DNA of 64,000 nucleotides from Candidatus Nomurabacteria bacterium (GCA_031262695.1 JAISHF010000002.1:1-64000), one strand, 5' to 3'; counted from the first letter of the stretch, positions 11,588 through 20,303 are shown. Made by a program: numbers and translations. Notes: generated by a model not told the origin, from the sequence alone.

Positions 11588-12316
11588 TTAGCGTAGAATT
11601 CGCTCATCTGGGCAGGATCTGAGGGTTTTTTGCATAGCCTGTTTTTCGGCGGTGGTGATGCTTAGATTGTATTTGAATTTGACAGAGATTTGGCGCGCCA
11701 CGTAGTAGCAGTGGGCGGCGCGATTTGGCGGTAGCCAAGCGTCAGCAGCGGCGTCGGATTTTTCTTGATTCGCTGGTCCATCCACGGCAAGTAGGTTCAT
11801 TGGGTCGTTGGCGAACTGTTTGCGTTCGGTGGCTTCACGCGTGTTCATACCGCTTTGCCAGCCATTGGAGAGGGCAACGACATGATCAATTTGCACAGCA
11901 CCACTACCCGAGCCGCGTTGAAAATAGATAGTTTCGCCAGTATAAATATCTTGCAGGGTGCCACTCATCACATAACAAGAGGCCTCGGGTTTGTCGGTAG
12001 TCGCCTCGCCGAGAGTGATATCGCGGAGGTCGCGGGCAAGAATCACATTGCGGGTGTCACAGCCGTTGATTTCGCCCCAGCCGCTGCCAAAGAGGTCGCG
12101 CTTGTAGCCAGGAGTATTCTCGTCGCCGCGGACGGCAAGTTTTTCAAGCGCCTCGGCGGCACGCATCTCGTCGGTGGAGCCAGAGGACATTTGAGGTGTG
12201 GGCGTGAAGCGACCCGTAAAAAACAGATAGCCGACAAAGGCGAGGAGGACTAGCAAAAAGACGCCGAGCCGCCGCCTGGCATAAATGGTCTTATTGGGGA
12301 CTAGCGATATGTTCAT
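11588..12316 (-). CDS. membrane-anchored HNH/GmrSD-type endonuclease
   Basis: 242 aa. An N-terminal membrane segment (residues ~17-34, LGVFLLVLLAFVGYLFF) acts as anchor or uncleaved signal. The C-terminal half matches secreted HNH nucleases of the DUF1524 kind: QIDHVVALSNGW provides the His-metal core, followed by NDPMNLLAVDGPANQEKSD. Such proteins are common in Actinobacteria; in an episymbiont an extracytoplasmic nuclease could supply nucleotides or help DNA uptake (inference). The mRNA is predicted leaderless from a -10 element shared with the divergent gene at 12337. Confidence 0.85.
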   Translation of the reverse strand: MNISLVPNKTIYARRRLGVFLLVLLAFVGYLFFTGRFTPTPQMSSGSTDEMRAAEALEKLAVRGDENTPGYKRDLFGSGWGEINGCDTRNVILARDLRDITLGEATTDKPEASCYVMSGTLQDIYTGETIYFQRGSGSGAVQIDHVVALSNGWQSGMNTREATERKQFANDPMNLLAVDGPANQEKSDAAADAWLPPNRAAHCYYVARQISVKFKYNLSITTAEKQAMQKTLRSCPDERILR

Positions 12317-12322
12317 AAATAC

Positions 12323-12330
12323 ATTATAAT
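12323..12330. promoter_or_regulatory. palindromic divergent -10 element serving two leaderless genes
   Basis: The palindrome ATTATAAT gives TATAAT on both strands (12325-12330 plus, 12323-12328 minus). Each is separated by exactly six bases from an ATG: 12337 on the plus strand and 12316 on the minus strand. The two start codons are 20 bases apart. Confidence 0.8.
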
Positions 12331-12336
12331 ATATCT

Positions 12337-13029
12337 ATGAATCATTTCCATACGGTTGTGTTTACTTTTGCGTTTTGCGCGTTAGTTGGTTGGCTCTATG
12401 AGATGTTGGTTTATTGCACGAGGGAGCGTAGATTGGTGCCGCGGGGTTTTTTGGTCGGACCGTTTTTGCCGCTCTACGGGTTCGGCGGCGTGATTTTGAT
12501 TTATGCGACACAAGGGGTGGCGGATTCGCCGCTGGCGGTGTTTCTGATTGGTATGGCGGTAGCGACACTTTGCGAATATCTAGCAGCATCATTGCTAGAA
12601 GTGATTTTTAAGATGTCGTGGTGGGATTATAACGATATGCGTTTTAATTATAAGGGCGTGATTGCACTTTTGCCATCATTGGTTTGGGGTGCGGCGACGA
12701 TGCTCGGGGTCTATGCTTTTTGGCCAATCATCCATAACTTGGACGCTGTTGTCTATAATAACTGGGGAATTATGCCATATATTGTATTTTTGGTGTTACT
12801 AGTGGCGGATGCGACGTTTAGCGCAATTCATGTGGCGGCGTTTCGGACTTATGCGCGGCGAGTGAAAAAGAGCTGGAAAAAGGATGGTGAATTAGACACA
12901 GCAAAATATATGCGGTTTTTATATCGTGAAATGCGGGCGCATTCGCCGTTCTATTCGTTGAGGAAGTTGGTTTTGACGACGGCGCCAGAGCATCTAAAAG
13001 AATTATGGGAGAAAGCGAGGAAAAAATAG
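12337..13029 (+). CDS. CmpB-like multi-pass membrane protein (putative ABC-transporter type IV family)
   Basis: 230 aa with about five hydrophobic segments and the family-like blocks GWLYEMLVY, PRGFLVGPFLPLYGFG and EVIFKMSWWDYNDMRFNYKG typical of PF06541. No transported substrate can be deduced. The last stop is adjacent to the next ATG, so it forms an operon with the HD protein. Leaderless start from the shared divergent promoter. Confidence 0.8.
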   Translation: MNHFHTVVFTFAFCALVGWLYEMLVYCTRERRLVPRGFLVGPFLPLYGFGGVILIYATQGVADSPLAVFLIGMAVATLCEYLAASLLEVIFKMSWWDYNDMRFNYKGVIALLPSLVWGAATMLGVYAFWPIIHNLDAVVYNNWGIMPYIVFLVLLVADATFSAIHVAAFRTYARRVKKSWKKDGELDTAKYMRFLYREMRAHSPFYSLRKLVLTTAPEHLKELWEKARKK

Positions 13030-13617
13030 ATGGAACGAGAGGTAGATTTTTTGTTTGAGATTGGCACGCTCCGACATGTGGCGCGGACCTGGAATCAGTT
13101 TGGTGGCTTGCCAATGGCAAATGATGCCGAACATACCTTTCGGGTGGCGATGCTGGCGTGGTTGCTCGCCTCTAAGGAGGGGGCGGATACTGGTAAAGTT
13201 GCGAAAATGGCACTAATCCACGATTTGACCGAGACGAGGTGCGGCGATGTGCATTATTTGTCGCGATTGTATACAGAACGGAACGAGGCGAAGGCAACAG
13301 AAGACCAAACGGCGGGCGTGGCGACACAAGATGAAATGCAGGAGCTGGCAACTGAGTATGAGGAGCGGGAAAGTTTGGCGGCTCGGATAGTGAAGGATGC
13401 CGACAATTTAGATGTGGAGCTGGAATTAAAAGAGGGTATGGCACGAGGTGAGGATTTTTGTCGGATTCTACACGAAAAGCGGGTAATTTTGCGGGAGAAG
13501 TTATTCACCGAGAGTGCGCGTGAATTGTTTGACGCAATTCGGGCTGCCGACCCGAATGACTGGCACGGCAAGGCCAGTAACCGCTTTACGGCGGGGGATT
13601 GGCAAAGTAAAAAATAA
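13030..13617 (+). CDS. HD-domain phosphohydrolase (YfbR-like)
   Basis: 195 aa. The HD metal site is visible as H35 (DAEHTF), H64-D65 (LIHDLTE) and a later Asp in VKDADNLDVE. The family includes 5'-deoxynucleotidases such as YfbR, so a role in nucleotide turnover is likely; the substrate is not proven. It starts one base after the upstream membrane protein gene, with GAGGAAAAA in that gene's end as ribosome site. A second, longer HD protein is at 32979. Confidence 0.85.
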   Translation: MEREVDFLFEIGTLRHVARTWNQFGGLPMANDAEHTFRVAMLAWLLASKEGADTGKVAKMALIHDLTETRCGDVHYLSRLYTERNEAKATEDQTAGVATQDEMQELATEYEERESLAARIVKDADNLDVELELKEGMARGEDFCRILHEKRVILREKLFTESARELFDAIRAADPNDWHGKASNRFTAGDWQSKK

Positions 13618-13620
13618 TTT

Positions 13621-13705
13621 TGGTGTGCCCGACTGGACTTGAACCAGCACAGCTTGCGCCACTACCACCTCAAGGTAGCGTGTATACCAATTTCACCACG
13701 GGCAC
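13621..13705 (-). tRNA. tRNA-Leu (GAG)
   Basis: 85 nt, acceptor GTGCCCG/CGGGCAC, long variable arm typical of Leu, anticodon loop TTGAGGT. CCA is encoded. A TATAAT lies about 20 bases upstream (plus strand 13724-13729). Confidence 0.97.
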
Positions 13706-13797
13706 ATGGTCTACTCACTTATTATAGCATATGCGGGGCGGATTTTCAACAAAAAACCGCGCCAGATGATGAGGTGCTGGCGCAGTTTTGTTTAGGC

Positions 13798-14016
13798 TTA
13801 ATCTTCGGCCATGATGATGTTAGAATCGTATTTTAACATCATTTTAGTCAGCAGCATAGCGTGGTTTTTTTCGTCCGAGATAATCTCTTTGATGATATCT
13901 TGGTCGGCTTTGTCCATAATCTTGGGCAAAATCTCGTAGTAGCCTTGAATTGCCGTCTCCTCATCGGCAGCGTTCTTAGCAATCTCGGCCGCTAGGTTAA
14001 AATTTTCGTTATTCAT
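13798..14016 (-). CDS. two-helix ferritin-like (rubrerythrin-type) mini-protein
   Basis: 72 aa, far shorter than a four-helix ferritin or rubrerythrin (~140+). The first helix carries DEETAIQGYYE (E19/E20) and the second DEKNHA with an E49-x-x-H52 pair, the half-site pattern of diiron proteins. Two subunits would be needed to form a full site, as in encapsulated ferritins (inference). AAGGAGGA precedes the ATG; a TTGCAA-16-TAAAAT promoter lies upstream. The C-terminus (NIIMAED) shows no encapsulin-targeting motif that I recognise. Confidence 0.75.
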   Translation of the reverse strand: MNNENFNLAAEIAKNAADEETAIQGYYEILPKIMDKADQDIIKEIISDEKNHAMLLTKMMLKYDSNIIMAED

Positions 14017-14068
14017 TCTCCTCCTTTTCTTTTATTTTATCACAACGATAGCTTTTTGCAAGAAAAAC

Positions 14069-14097
14069 TTGACTTTTAAGCATAAGTGTGATATAAT
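14069..14097 (+). promoter_or_regulatory. consensus promoter module upstream of queA
   Basis: TTGACT (14069-14074), 17-nt spacer TTTAAGCATAAGTGTGA, TATAAT (14092-14097). Downstream, GGCT(8 nt)AGCC then GTTTTT at about 14110-14130 could end a very short transcript. A second -10 (14135-14140) sits five bases before the queA ATG. Confidence 0.85.
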
Positions 14098-14145
14098 GGG
14101 GAGATAGGGGCTGTGTTACCAGCCGTTTTTATGTTATAATAAATT

Positions 14146-15192
14146 ATGCTGTTATCAGATTATAGTTATGATTTGCCAGAGGATTTGATTGCGAAATATC
14201 CGCCAGAAGTACGTGGGGGTTCGCGGCTATTGGTGTTGGACCACAAAACTGGTGAGCTAAAAGACAGTTTTTATCGTGATTTGCCAGATTTTTTGCGGGC
14301 AGGGGATGTTTTAGTATTAAATGAAACTAAGGTGATGAGCGCACGGCTATTCATGCTGGATGAACAGGGGAAGGAGCATGAACTAATTGTGCTAGAAAAT
14401 CATGGGAAGACACAAGATATGGCATTATATCGTGGCAAGTTGCGGATGGGTGATGTTTTGTGTCTGAAAAAAATGCAAGCACAAAAAGTCAGGGTGGCTG
14501 AGATTTTGGATGGCGGCATCGCTCGCGTGGAGGTGATTAGGGGTGATGTTATGGCGAAACCGGAGTCAGAAAATGCGCTTAACTTGGCAGAGCTAGCAGC
14601 AAAATATGGCGAGGTGCCATTGCCGCCCTACTTGAAACGTGAGGCGGAGGAGAGCGATTTGGAGCGGTATCAGACGGAGTTTGCGAAAAACCTAGGTTCG
14701 GCAGCAGCGCCGACGGCAAGTCTAAATTTGACCAGGGAGATTATCCAGCGAGCCGAGGCGAAGGGTGTAAAGGTGGCGAAACTGACTTTACATGTGGGGC
14801 TGGGGACGTTTTTGCCGATTCGCACGGACGATTTGACTGACCACAAAATGCATTCAGAATATTACGAGATACCAGAGACGACTTTGCGGGCGATAGAGGA
14901 CGCAAAATTGAATGGTGGGCGCGTAGTAGCGGTTGGGACGACGGCGGCACGGGCATTGGAAAGTTTTGCTACCTCAGGGGAGGCTAGGGGTGAAACGCAG
15001 ATTTTTATTTACCCTGGCTATGAATTTAAGCTCGTGGACGCGCTATTAACCAACTTTCATGCGCCAAAATCAACGGTTTTGATGCTCGCGGCGGCATTTG
15101 CGGGCTGGCAGAATCTAAAGCGCGCCTATGAATATGCTGTCGCCGAAAAATATGCGCTTTTATCTTATGGCGACAGCATGTTGATTGTCTAG
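14146..15192 (+). CDS. queA: S-adenosylmethionine:tRNA ribosyltransferase-isomerase
   Basis: Makes epoxyqueuosine in the anticodon wobble position of tRNAs from SAM and preQ1-tRNA. The 348-aa product has the family's ordered motifs: LNETKVMSARL, GEVPLPPYLKR, ERYQTEFA, TLHVGLGTF, VVAVGTTAARALE, TNFHAPKSTVLML and the terminal SYGDSMLI. The usual APTAGLHFT reads APTASLNLT. No tgt or other queuosine genes are in this window. TATAAT at 14135-14140 precedes the ATG by five bases, so a nearly leaderless start is likely. Its end overlaps the end of convergent ftsH by 4 bases. Confidence 0.96.
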   Translation: MLLSDYSYDLPEDLIAKYPPEVRGGSRLLVLDHKTGELKDSFYRDLPDFLRAGDVLVLNETKVMSARLFMLDEQGKEHELIVLENHGKTQDMALYRGKLRMGDVLCLKKMQAQKVRVAEILDGGIARVEVIRGDVMAKPESENALNLAELAAKYGEVPLPPYLKREAEESDLERYQTEFAKNLGSAAAPTASLNLTREIIQRAEAKGVKVAKLTLHVGLGTFLPIRTDDLTDHKMHSEYYEIPETTLRAIEDAKLNGGRVVAVGTTAARALESFATSGEARGETQIFIYPGYEFKLVDALLTNFHAPKSTVLMLAAAFAGWQNLKRAYEYAVAEKYALLSYGDSMLIV

Positions 15193-17075
15193 TGGAGTTT
15201 AGCAGAGTCGGGGAGTTTAGTGGCGGGTTCTAGGATGGCCTTAACTTCGTCTTCTTCTAGGGTCTCCTTTTTTAGGAGTTCGGCAGCTAGGGCTTTTAGG
15301 GCTGGCAAATTAGCTTTTAGCACGGCTTCGGCGCGTTTGGTGGCCTCGGTGGTCAGAGCCTCTACTTCTTCATCAATTTCGCGAGCGGTGACTTCGGAAT
15401 ATTCGTATTTTTTGCCGCCGAGCCAGCCACTATCAACCTCTGGGAATACACGGTTGCGGAGCTTTTTGCTCATACCTTCTTCAATCACCATGGCGCGAGC
15501 AATTTCAGCGACATGTTTAAGGTCAGCGCCAGCGCCAGTAGTTACGGCATCGGCGCCATAAATCAAGCTCTCGGCAATGCGACCACCCATGGCGCGGGCC
15601 ATAACGTCTTTAAACTCATAGATACTTTTATAAGAGCGGTCCTCGGGTGGCAAGAACCAAGTGACGCCACCTGTGCGACCGCGTGGGATGACGGTGACCT
15701 TGTGAACCGTATCAGAGTCAGGCAAGACAAAGCCGACAACAGCATGGCCAGCCTCGTGGTAAGCGGTAAGTTCACGCTCTTTTTCGTTCATTGCTTTATT
15801 TTTGCGTTCTGGACCGATGGCGACCTTCTCAAACGCCTCAACAACTTCGCGGTTTTCAATTTCTTTTTTGCCATCGCGAGCCGCAATAATTGCTGCCTCG
15901 TTGGCAATATTTGCGAGGTCCGCCCCTGATAAACCAGTAGTTTTGGCGGCCAGCGACTTGATGTCAACTTTGCCGTGCGGCTTATTCTTGAAGTGGACTT
16001 CTAAGATTTCTTCGCGGTCTTTGCGTTCTGGGAGCTGGACGTTGATGTGGCGGTCAAAGCGGCCAGGGCGGAGTAAGGCTTTGTCAAGCATGTCTATGCG
16101 GTTAGTGGCGGCAATCACAATTACGCCAGTTTTGCCGTCAAAGCCATCCATTTCAACCAAGATTTGGTTCAGGGTTTGTTCATCTTCACGGCCAGCGCCA
16201 CCGCGGGCGTCACGCTTGTGGGCGACGGCATCAATTTCGTCAATAAAGATGATGCTTGGGGAATTTTTGCGGGCTTTAGAGAATAGGTCGCGGACACGGC
16301 TAGCGCCGACACCGACGAACATTTCGGCAAATTCAGAGCCAGAGATAGAGAAGAATGGCACACCAGCCTCGCCAGCAACGGCACGCGCCATCAAGGTTTT
16401 GCCCGTGCCTGGATCGCCTGCTAAAAGCAGGCCGGTCGGGATTTTAGCGCCCAAGGCTTCGTATTTTTTCGGGTTTTTGAGAAAATCCACTACTTCAAGC
16501 AAGTCCTGCTTGGCGTTTTCGTTGCCGGCGATGTCGGCAAATTTGACTTTTTTGCTGTCGTCGTAAATCTTAGCATTTGCCTTGCCGAAGCCCATAGCCT
16601 GGCTGTTGCCGGCATTCATTTGTTTGACCATAAAGAAGAAGAGAAAGCCAATAGCGACAATTGGCAGACCAATAGAGAGTAGGCTCCAAAGAATCTCGCC
16701 CATTTGACTTGGCTCAGTGATAACTACCTCGGTAGAGTCGGCATTCAGGCCTTGCTCAAAAATGGAGCTGCCCGCCTCTTTGCGGGAGACCTCGGTTGGT
16801 TTATCGGAATCCTTAGGGGTGATTTTAACTTCTTGACCGATGATTTCAATTTTTTTGACTTCGCCCGCGTTGGCGCGGCGGATTACCTCAGAAATTGGCA
16901 CCTCGGTTAGTTTTTGAGGACCCTCGGTGCCTCGCCAGAGCGAGCTGATGCCGATAATCATTGCTGCAACGAGCAACCAAAAGAAGACATTACGAGCAGC
17001 ATTTGAGTTTTTGCTCGGCTTTTTCGGCGCCGACTTTGATTTGTTGTCTTTTTTGTCTGGTGTATAAGTTGGCAT
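15189..17075 (-). CDS. ftsH: ATP-dependent zinc metalloprotease FtsH
   Basis: Membrane-bound AAA+ protease that degrades misfolded and regulatory membrane proteins. 628 aa: basic cytosolic start, TM1 ~30-46, periplasmic-type domain, TM2 ~131-151, Walker A GDPGTGKT 220-227, Walker B IIFIDEID near 275, arginine finger RPGRFDRHI near 336, and the zinc site HEAGH 440-444. AGGAGG precedes the ATG. It ends by overlapping queA's end. The ~250 bases upstream hold a series of hairpins rather than genes. Confidence 0.98.
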   Translation of the reverse strand: MPTYTPDKKDNKSKSAPKKPSKNSNAARNVFFWLLVAAMIIGISSLWRGTEGPQKLTEVPISEVIRRANAGEVKKIEIIGQEVKITPKDSDKPTEVSRKEAGSSIFEQGLNADSTEVVITEPSQMGEILWSLLSIGLPIVAIGFLFFFMVKQMNAGNSQAMGFGKANAKIYDDSKKVKFADIAGNENAKQDLLEVVDFLKNPKKYEALGAKIPTGLLLAGDPGTGKTLMARAVAGEAGVPFFSISGSEFAEMFVGVGASRVRDLFSKARKNSPSIIFIDEIDAVAHKRDARGGAGREDEQTLNQILVEMDGFDGKTGVIVIAATNRIDMLDKALLRPGRFDRHINVQLPERKDREEILEVHFKNKPHGKVDIKSLAAKTTGLSGADLANIANEAAIIAARDGKKEIENREVVEAFEKVAIGPERKNKAMNEKERELTAYHEAGHAVVGFVLPDSDTVHKVTVIPRGRTGGVTWFLPPEDRSYKSIYEFKDVMARAMGGRIAESLIYGADAVTTGAGADLKHVAEIARAMVIEEGMSKKLRNRVFPEVDSGWLGGKKYEYSEVTAREIDEEVEALTTEATKRAEAVLKANLPALKALAAELLKKETLEEDEVKAILEPATKLPDSAKLH

Positions 17076-17123
17076 GATCCTCCTAGATATATGATATTAG
17101 ATTTTTGGGAGTGGTTTATGGTA

Positions 17124-17327
17124 ATCACTCGGATTTCGCCAAATAAATTTGCCTGAGTGATTTCCTCTGGTAGCCACTCGAATTTTGCCAATAAATTGGC
17201 AAGGAATTACTGCGTAATTCCTTCTAGACTTCGTCGTTCGATAAAAATGCAAGCATTTTTATCTTCACTCCTTGTTTAGAAAATTCTTCGTGTCTTCCAT
17301 TTGAAATTGCAAAGCAATTTCAAATGG
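17124..17327. repeat. array of five perfect hairpins beside tRNA-Pro
   Basis: The gene-free stretch between ftsH and tRNA-Pro contains five inverted repeats in a row: ATCACTC/GAGTGAT (17124-17161), TTGCCAAT/ATTGGCAA (17185-17202), GGAATTAC/GTAATTCC (17203-17221), GATAAAAATGC/GCATTTTTATC (17240-17263), and a 14-bp stem with 3-nt loop (17297-17327). The last arm includes the encoded CCA of tRNA-Pro. Similar stems occur after tRNA-Arg at 44290-44325. Confidence 0.8.
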
Positions 17328-17400
17328 TCGGGGTTAAAGGACTCGAACCTTCGGCCTCACGGTCCCAAACCGCGCGCGCTACCAACTGCGCCAAACCCCG
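17325..17400 (-). tRNA. tRNA-Pro (TGG)
   Basis: 76 nt including encoded CCA; acceptor CGGGGTT/AACCCCG, T-loop TTCGAGT, anticodon TGG in GGTTTGGGACC. Flanked on its 3' side by a 14-bp hairpin that starts within CCA. Confidence 0.97.
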
Positions 17401-17450
17401 CCACTTATAATATATCACGTGCACTTAGATTTTGCAATAAGTTTCTGGTT

Positions 17451-18341
17451 TTATTTGCGCTTCCGCTTAACAACTGGAACGCTATTTTCGTGTATGTCTT
17501 TAGTGAGCGAAAAAACCAAAATTAACCCCTTAGTCAGGCGGTGTTTATAGTCGTTTTTGTCAGCAAAATCAATCAGTTTGGCGTGCTGGCGAGTGTCGGC
17601 CTCAATAATCACGAGACCGCTTTTAGTTAGTTTAGTCTTGGCTTCTTGGAGTAATTTTTTGATATAAAACATACCCTCGTCGCTCGCAAAGAGCGCCCGC
17701 TCAGGCTCAAAGGCTGTTTCGGGGCTAACTTCCCAGTCGCGGTCAACATAGGGCAGATTGGCAACGACGAGGTCGTAGGTGCCAAAAACATCCTTCATCA
17801 GGTTGGATTGCACGATTTTAGCACCGACGCCGAGCATGCGCATATTGTAAGAGGCAATAGTGCAAGCGGCACTAGAGAGGTCGCTAAGGGTTAGCTTGGC
17901 GTTAGGCAGTTCAAGCGCTAGCGTGATACCGATGACGCCCGAACCAGTGCCGACATCAACAATTTTCGGTGATTTGAGGGGGAGAGCCTTGACAATGTCT
18001 ATGATTGTTTCAGTTTCAGGGCGAGGGACAAGCACAGAGCTTGTGATTGTGAATTCGCGGCCATAAAACTCCTTTTTCTCGGCGATATAAGCTAGTGGCT
18101 CACGATTTTTGCGACGCTCCAAGAATTTGTCCGCCATATCTAGCGTGTCGGCGTCTAGCGGCACGCTAGCCCTAGCGTAAACTTGCGAGCGATCAAGTGG
18201 TTGCTTCTCGCTGATGCTCATTGCAGTAGTTAGTAGCAACCCAGCGTCCAGATGCGGGCTCAGCACCTTAGCCTGCGCTAAGACCTTCTCAGCTTCGGTT
18301 AGCCAATCGGCTACAGTAATTATACTATTCGCTCTCCTCAT
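17451..18341 (-). CDS. prmC: peptide chain release factor N5-glutamine methyltransferase
   Basis: Methylates the Gln of the GGQ motif of release factors. 296 aa: helical N-terminal domain, then a Rossmann methyltransferase with SAM motif [11 protein letters not shown] (128-138). The catalytic motif, normally NPPY, reads NLPY at 195-198, followed by [10 protein letters not shown]...EPERALFA as in the family. Its start overlaps the end of prfA by 17 bases; co-transcription with the substrate gene is the usual arrangement. The C-terminus is basic (KRKRK). Confidence 0.93.
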   Translation of the reverse strand: MRRANSIITVADWLTEAEKVLAQAKVLSPHLDAGLLLTTAMSISEKQPLDRSQVYARASVPLDADTLDMADKFLERRKNREPLAYIAEKKEFYGREFTITSSVLVPRPETETIIDIVKALPLKSPKIVDVGTGSGVIGITLALELPNAKLTLSDLSSAACTIASYNMRMLGVGAKIVQSNLMKDVFGTYDLVVANLPYVDRDWEVSPETAFEPERALFASDEGMFYIKKLLQEAKTKLTKSGLVIIEADTRQHAKLIDFADKNDYKHRLTKGLILVFSLTKDIHENSVPVVKRKRK

Positions 18342-19410
18342 TTACTTTAAGTATATCGCCTCCCGAGCGTAAATTCAACTCATTTTTGGCAAGTTCTTGA
18401 ATAATGTCGCCGATTTCGCCCTGCATGGCGACAGGAATATTGCTACGTGAGTAGTGAATACGGTGGTCAGTAATGCGATCTTGAGGGAAATTATAGGTGC
18501 GGATTTTCTCGCTGCGGTCGCCCGAACCAATGAGGGACTTGCGGGCGTCGGAGGCTTTTTGACGTTCTTCGGCCTGCTGTTTTTCTAGTAATCTTGATCG
18601 CAAGATTGTCATAGCGCGCATACGGTTTTGGAGTTGCGAGCGCTCATCTTGCATAGCGACGACAATGCCAGTCGGCAAGTGGGTAATGCGGACAGCAGAG
18701 TCGGTAGTATTGACGCTTTGTCCGCCATGACCACCTGAGCGATAGATGTCAATACGGAGGTCGTTGGGGTTAATGGCAAGCTCTTGCTCGGCGACCTCTG
18801 GCAAAACGGCGACCGTGACGGTAGAAGTATGGACACGACCTTGGCTCTCGGTGACTGGCACGCGCTGGACGCGATGGACGCCGCCCTCAAATTTGAGGCT
18901 GCCGTAAGCATTGGCGCCTTCAACCCGAAAAATCACCTCTTTGTAACCGCCAGCGTCGCTGAGGTTCTCAGAAAGCAGGTGGGTTTTAAGACCAAGGCTG
19001 TTAGCATAGTTAATGTACATTTTATAAAGTTCGCTCGCGAATAGGGAGGCCTCGTCGCCACCAGCGCCTGCGCGAATCTCCACGATTGCCGGCTTGTCGT
19101 CATTCGGGTCCTTGGGGAGGAGTTTTTCGGTGATTATGGCTTGGAGCTCGGCAATTCTTGCCTCGCTCGCAGCAAGGTCTTCGCGTGCAAGGGCAGCAAG
19201 TTCAATGTCATCACTATGGGCTAGTTCTTTTGCCTCTGTCTGAGATTTTGCAGCATTTTTAAGGGCTTGGCTAAGCTCTAGTAGCTCGCCAATCTCGGCC
19301 AGTCGCCGCGATTTTGCCGCGAAATCAGGGCTTTGGTAGGCGTCAGGTCGTGCTAAAAACTGGTTGATTTCGGCCTGCTCGGCGATTATTTTTTCGCTGT
19401 CAATCTTCAT
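18325..19410 (-). CDS. prfA: peptide chain release factor 1
   Basis: Reads UAA and UAG and triggers peptide release. 361 aa with the catalytic GGQ in [14 protein letters not shown] and the RF1-type downstream block [18 protein letters not shown]. The ATG lies seven bases after TATAAT (minus strand, 19418-19423), consistent with a leaderless or near-leaderless mRNA. First gene of prfA-prmC. Confidence 0.98.
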   Translation of the reverse strand: MKIDSEKIIAEQAEINQFLARPDAYQSPDFAAKSRRLAEIGELLELSQALKNAAKSQTEAKELAHSDDIELAALAREDLAASEARIAELQAIITEKLLPKDPNDDKPAIVEIRAGAGGDEASLFASELYKMYINYANSLGLKTHLLSENLSDAGGYKEVIFRVEGANAYGSLKFEGGVHRVQRVPVTESQGRVHTSTVTVAVLPEVAEQELAINPNDLRIDIYRSGGHGGQSVNTTDSAVRITHLPTGIVVAMQDERSQLQNRMRAMTILRSRLLEKQQAEERQKASDARKSLIGSGDRSEKIRTYNFPQDRITDHRIHYSRSNIPVAMQGEIGDIIQELAKNELNLRSGGDILKVNEESE

Positions 19411-19451
19411 ATATTATATTATACCACAAGAAAATGTGAAAAACCGAAATA

Positions 19452-19529
19452 CTGGTGGGAACTATAGGGCTTGAACCTATGACCTCACGAATGTGAATCG
19501 TGCGCTCTAGCCAACTGAGCTAAGCTCCC
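19452..19529 (-). tRNA. tRNA-Val (CAC)
   Basis: 78 nt including CCA. Acceptor GGGAGCT/AGTTCCC with one G-U, D-loop AGTTGGCT, anticodon loop TTCACAT, T-loop TTCAAGC. TATCAT lies about ten bases upstream. Confidence 0.96.
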
Positions 19530-19629
19530 GTGGTTAAATGATAGCAGAAATTAAACTAAATTGCAAGCCCTACCCCTGTTAGACCGAACAAAATTAAACT
19601 TATTTGTAGGCTTGTGATATAATGTGCTT

Positions 19630-19902
19630 ATGAATTACAGGACGAAATTGCACAAAATATTGGCGTTTAGCGGCTGGTCGCAGGATCGGCTGGCGGATTT
19701 ATTGGAGGTGTCAAATGGCACGATGTCGCTCTGGCTCAGGGGTAAAAAGCCGCGCCCAGCGGTGGCACAGGTGATTGACGAGCTTTATAATGAGTTTGTA
19801 GTGCCGTTTATCCCGACGCTTGAAAAGCGGGCCGACGAGATTGAGGCAGTGTTCCTCGCGCGGCGGATAACTAAACTTCCGACCGAACAAAATCACAAAT
19901 AA
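19630..19902 (+). CDS. small XRE-like helix-turn-helix protein
   Basis: 90 aa. The N-terminal half fits an XRE/Cro-type HTH: WSQDRLADLLEVSNGTMSLWLRGKKPRP. The C-terminal half is helical without a recognised ligand domain. Start chosen at 19630 because TATAAT (19618-19623) is followed by six bases and this ATG. The gene is bracketed by two copies of TACCCCTGTTAG (19571-19582 and 19944-19955). Targets unknown. Confidence 0.75.
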   Translation: MNYRTKLHKILAFSGWSQDRLADLLEVSNGTMSLWLRGKKPRPAVAQVIDELYNEFVVPFIPTLEKRADEIEAVFLARRITKLPTEQNHK

Positions 19903-19911
19903 CAGAGGTCG

Positions 19912-19943
19912 CCCCGCCGAAATTAGTTTAATTTGGGCGGGTT
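19912..19943. terminator. bidirectional terminator between the HTH gene and L31 gene
   Basis: CCCGCC-g-AAATTA, 3-nt loop, TAATTT-GGGCGG. Convergent genes end on either side. Confidence 0.65.
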
Positions 19944-19961
19944 TACCCCTGTTAGCGATGT

Positions 19962-20279
19962 TTAATTTGCCTTTTTACTGGCGTTGGCAGCGGCTTTTTT
20001 GGCTTTGTTTTGGAGGGCCTCTTTACGTTCTTGAGCCTTCAAAGTGCGAGCCTTGAAGCGGTCAACACGACCCTCGGTGTCAAGGATCTTTTCCTCACCG
20101 GTGTAGAATGGGTGTGAGGCACTTGAAATGATTACTTTGACTAGTGGGTATTCATTGCCGTCTTCCCACTTAATCACCTCTGTGGTGGTAGCGGTGGATT
20201 TGCCGAGGAATGAAAAGCCGGCGGTTTCGTCCAAAAACACAACAGGACGATAAGTTGTAGGGTGGATATTTTTCTTCAT
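19962..20279 (-). CDS. rpmE2: 50S ribosomal protein L31 type B
   Basis: 105 aa from the ATG at 20279 ([21 protein letters not shown]). Type B L31 lacks the CxxC zinc motifs of type A, and no cysteine is present. [24 protein letters not shown] is the family signature. A Lys/Ala-rich tail ([12 protein letters not shown]) makes it longer than the usual 80-90 aa. TATAAT lies seven bases before the ATG. An in-frame upstream ATG at 20315 overlaps the rpsB promoter region and is rejected. Confidence 0.95.
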   Translation of the reverse strand: MKKNIHPTTYRPVVFLDETAGFSFLGKSTATTTEVIKWEDGNEYPLVKVIISSASHPFYTGEEKILDTEGRVDRFKARTLKAQERKEALQNKAKKAAANASKKAN

Positions 20280-20303
20280 ACCATATATTATAGCAAGAAA
20301 GTC

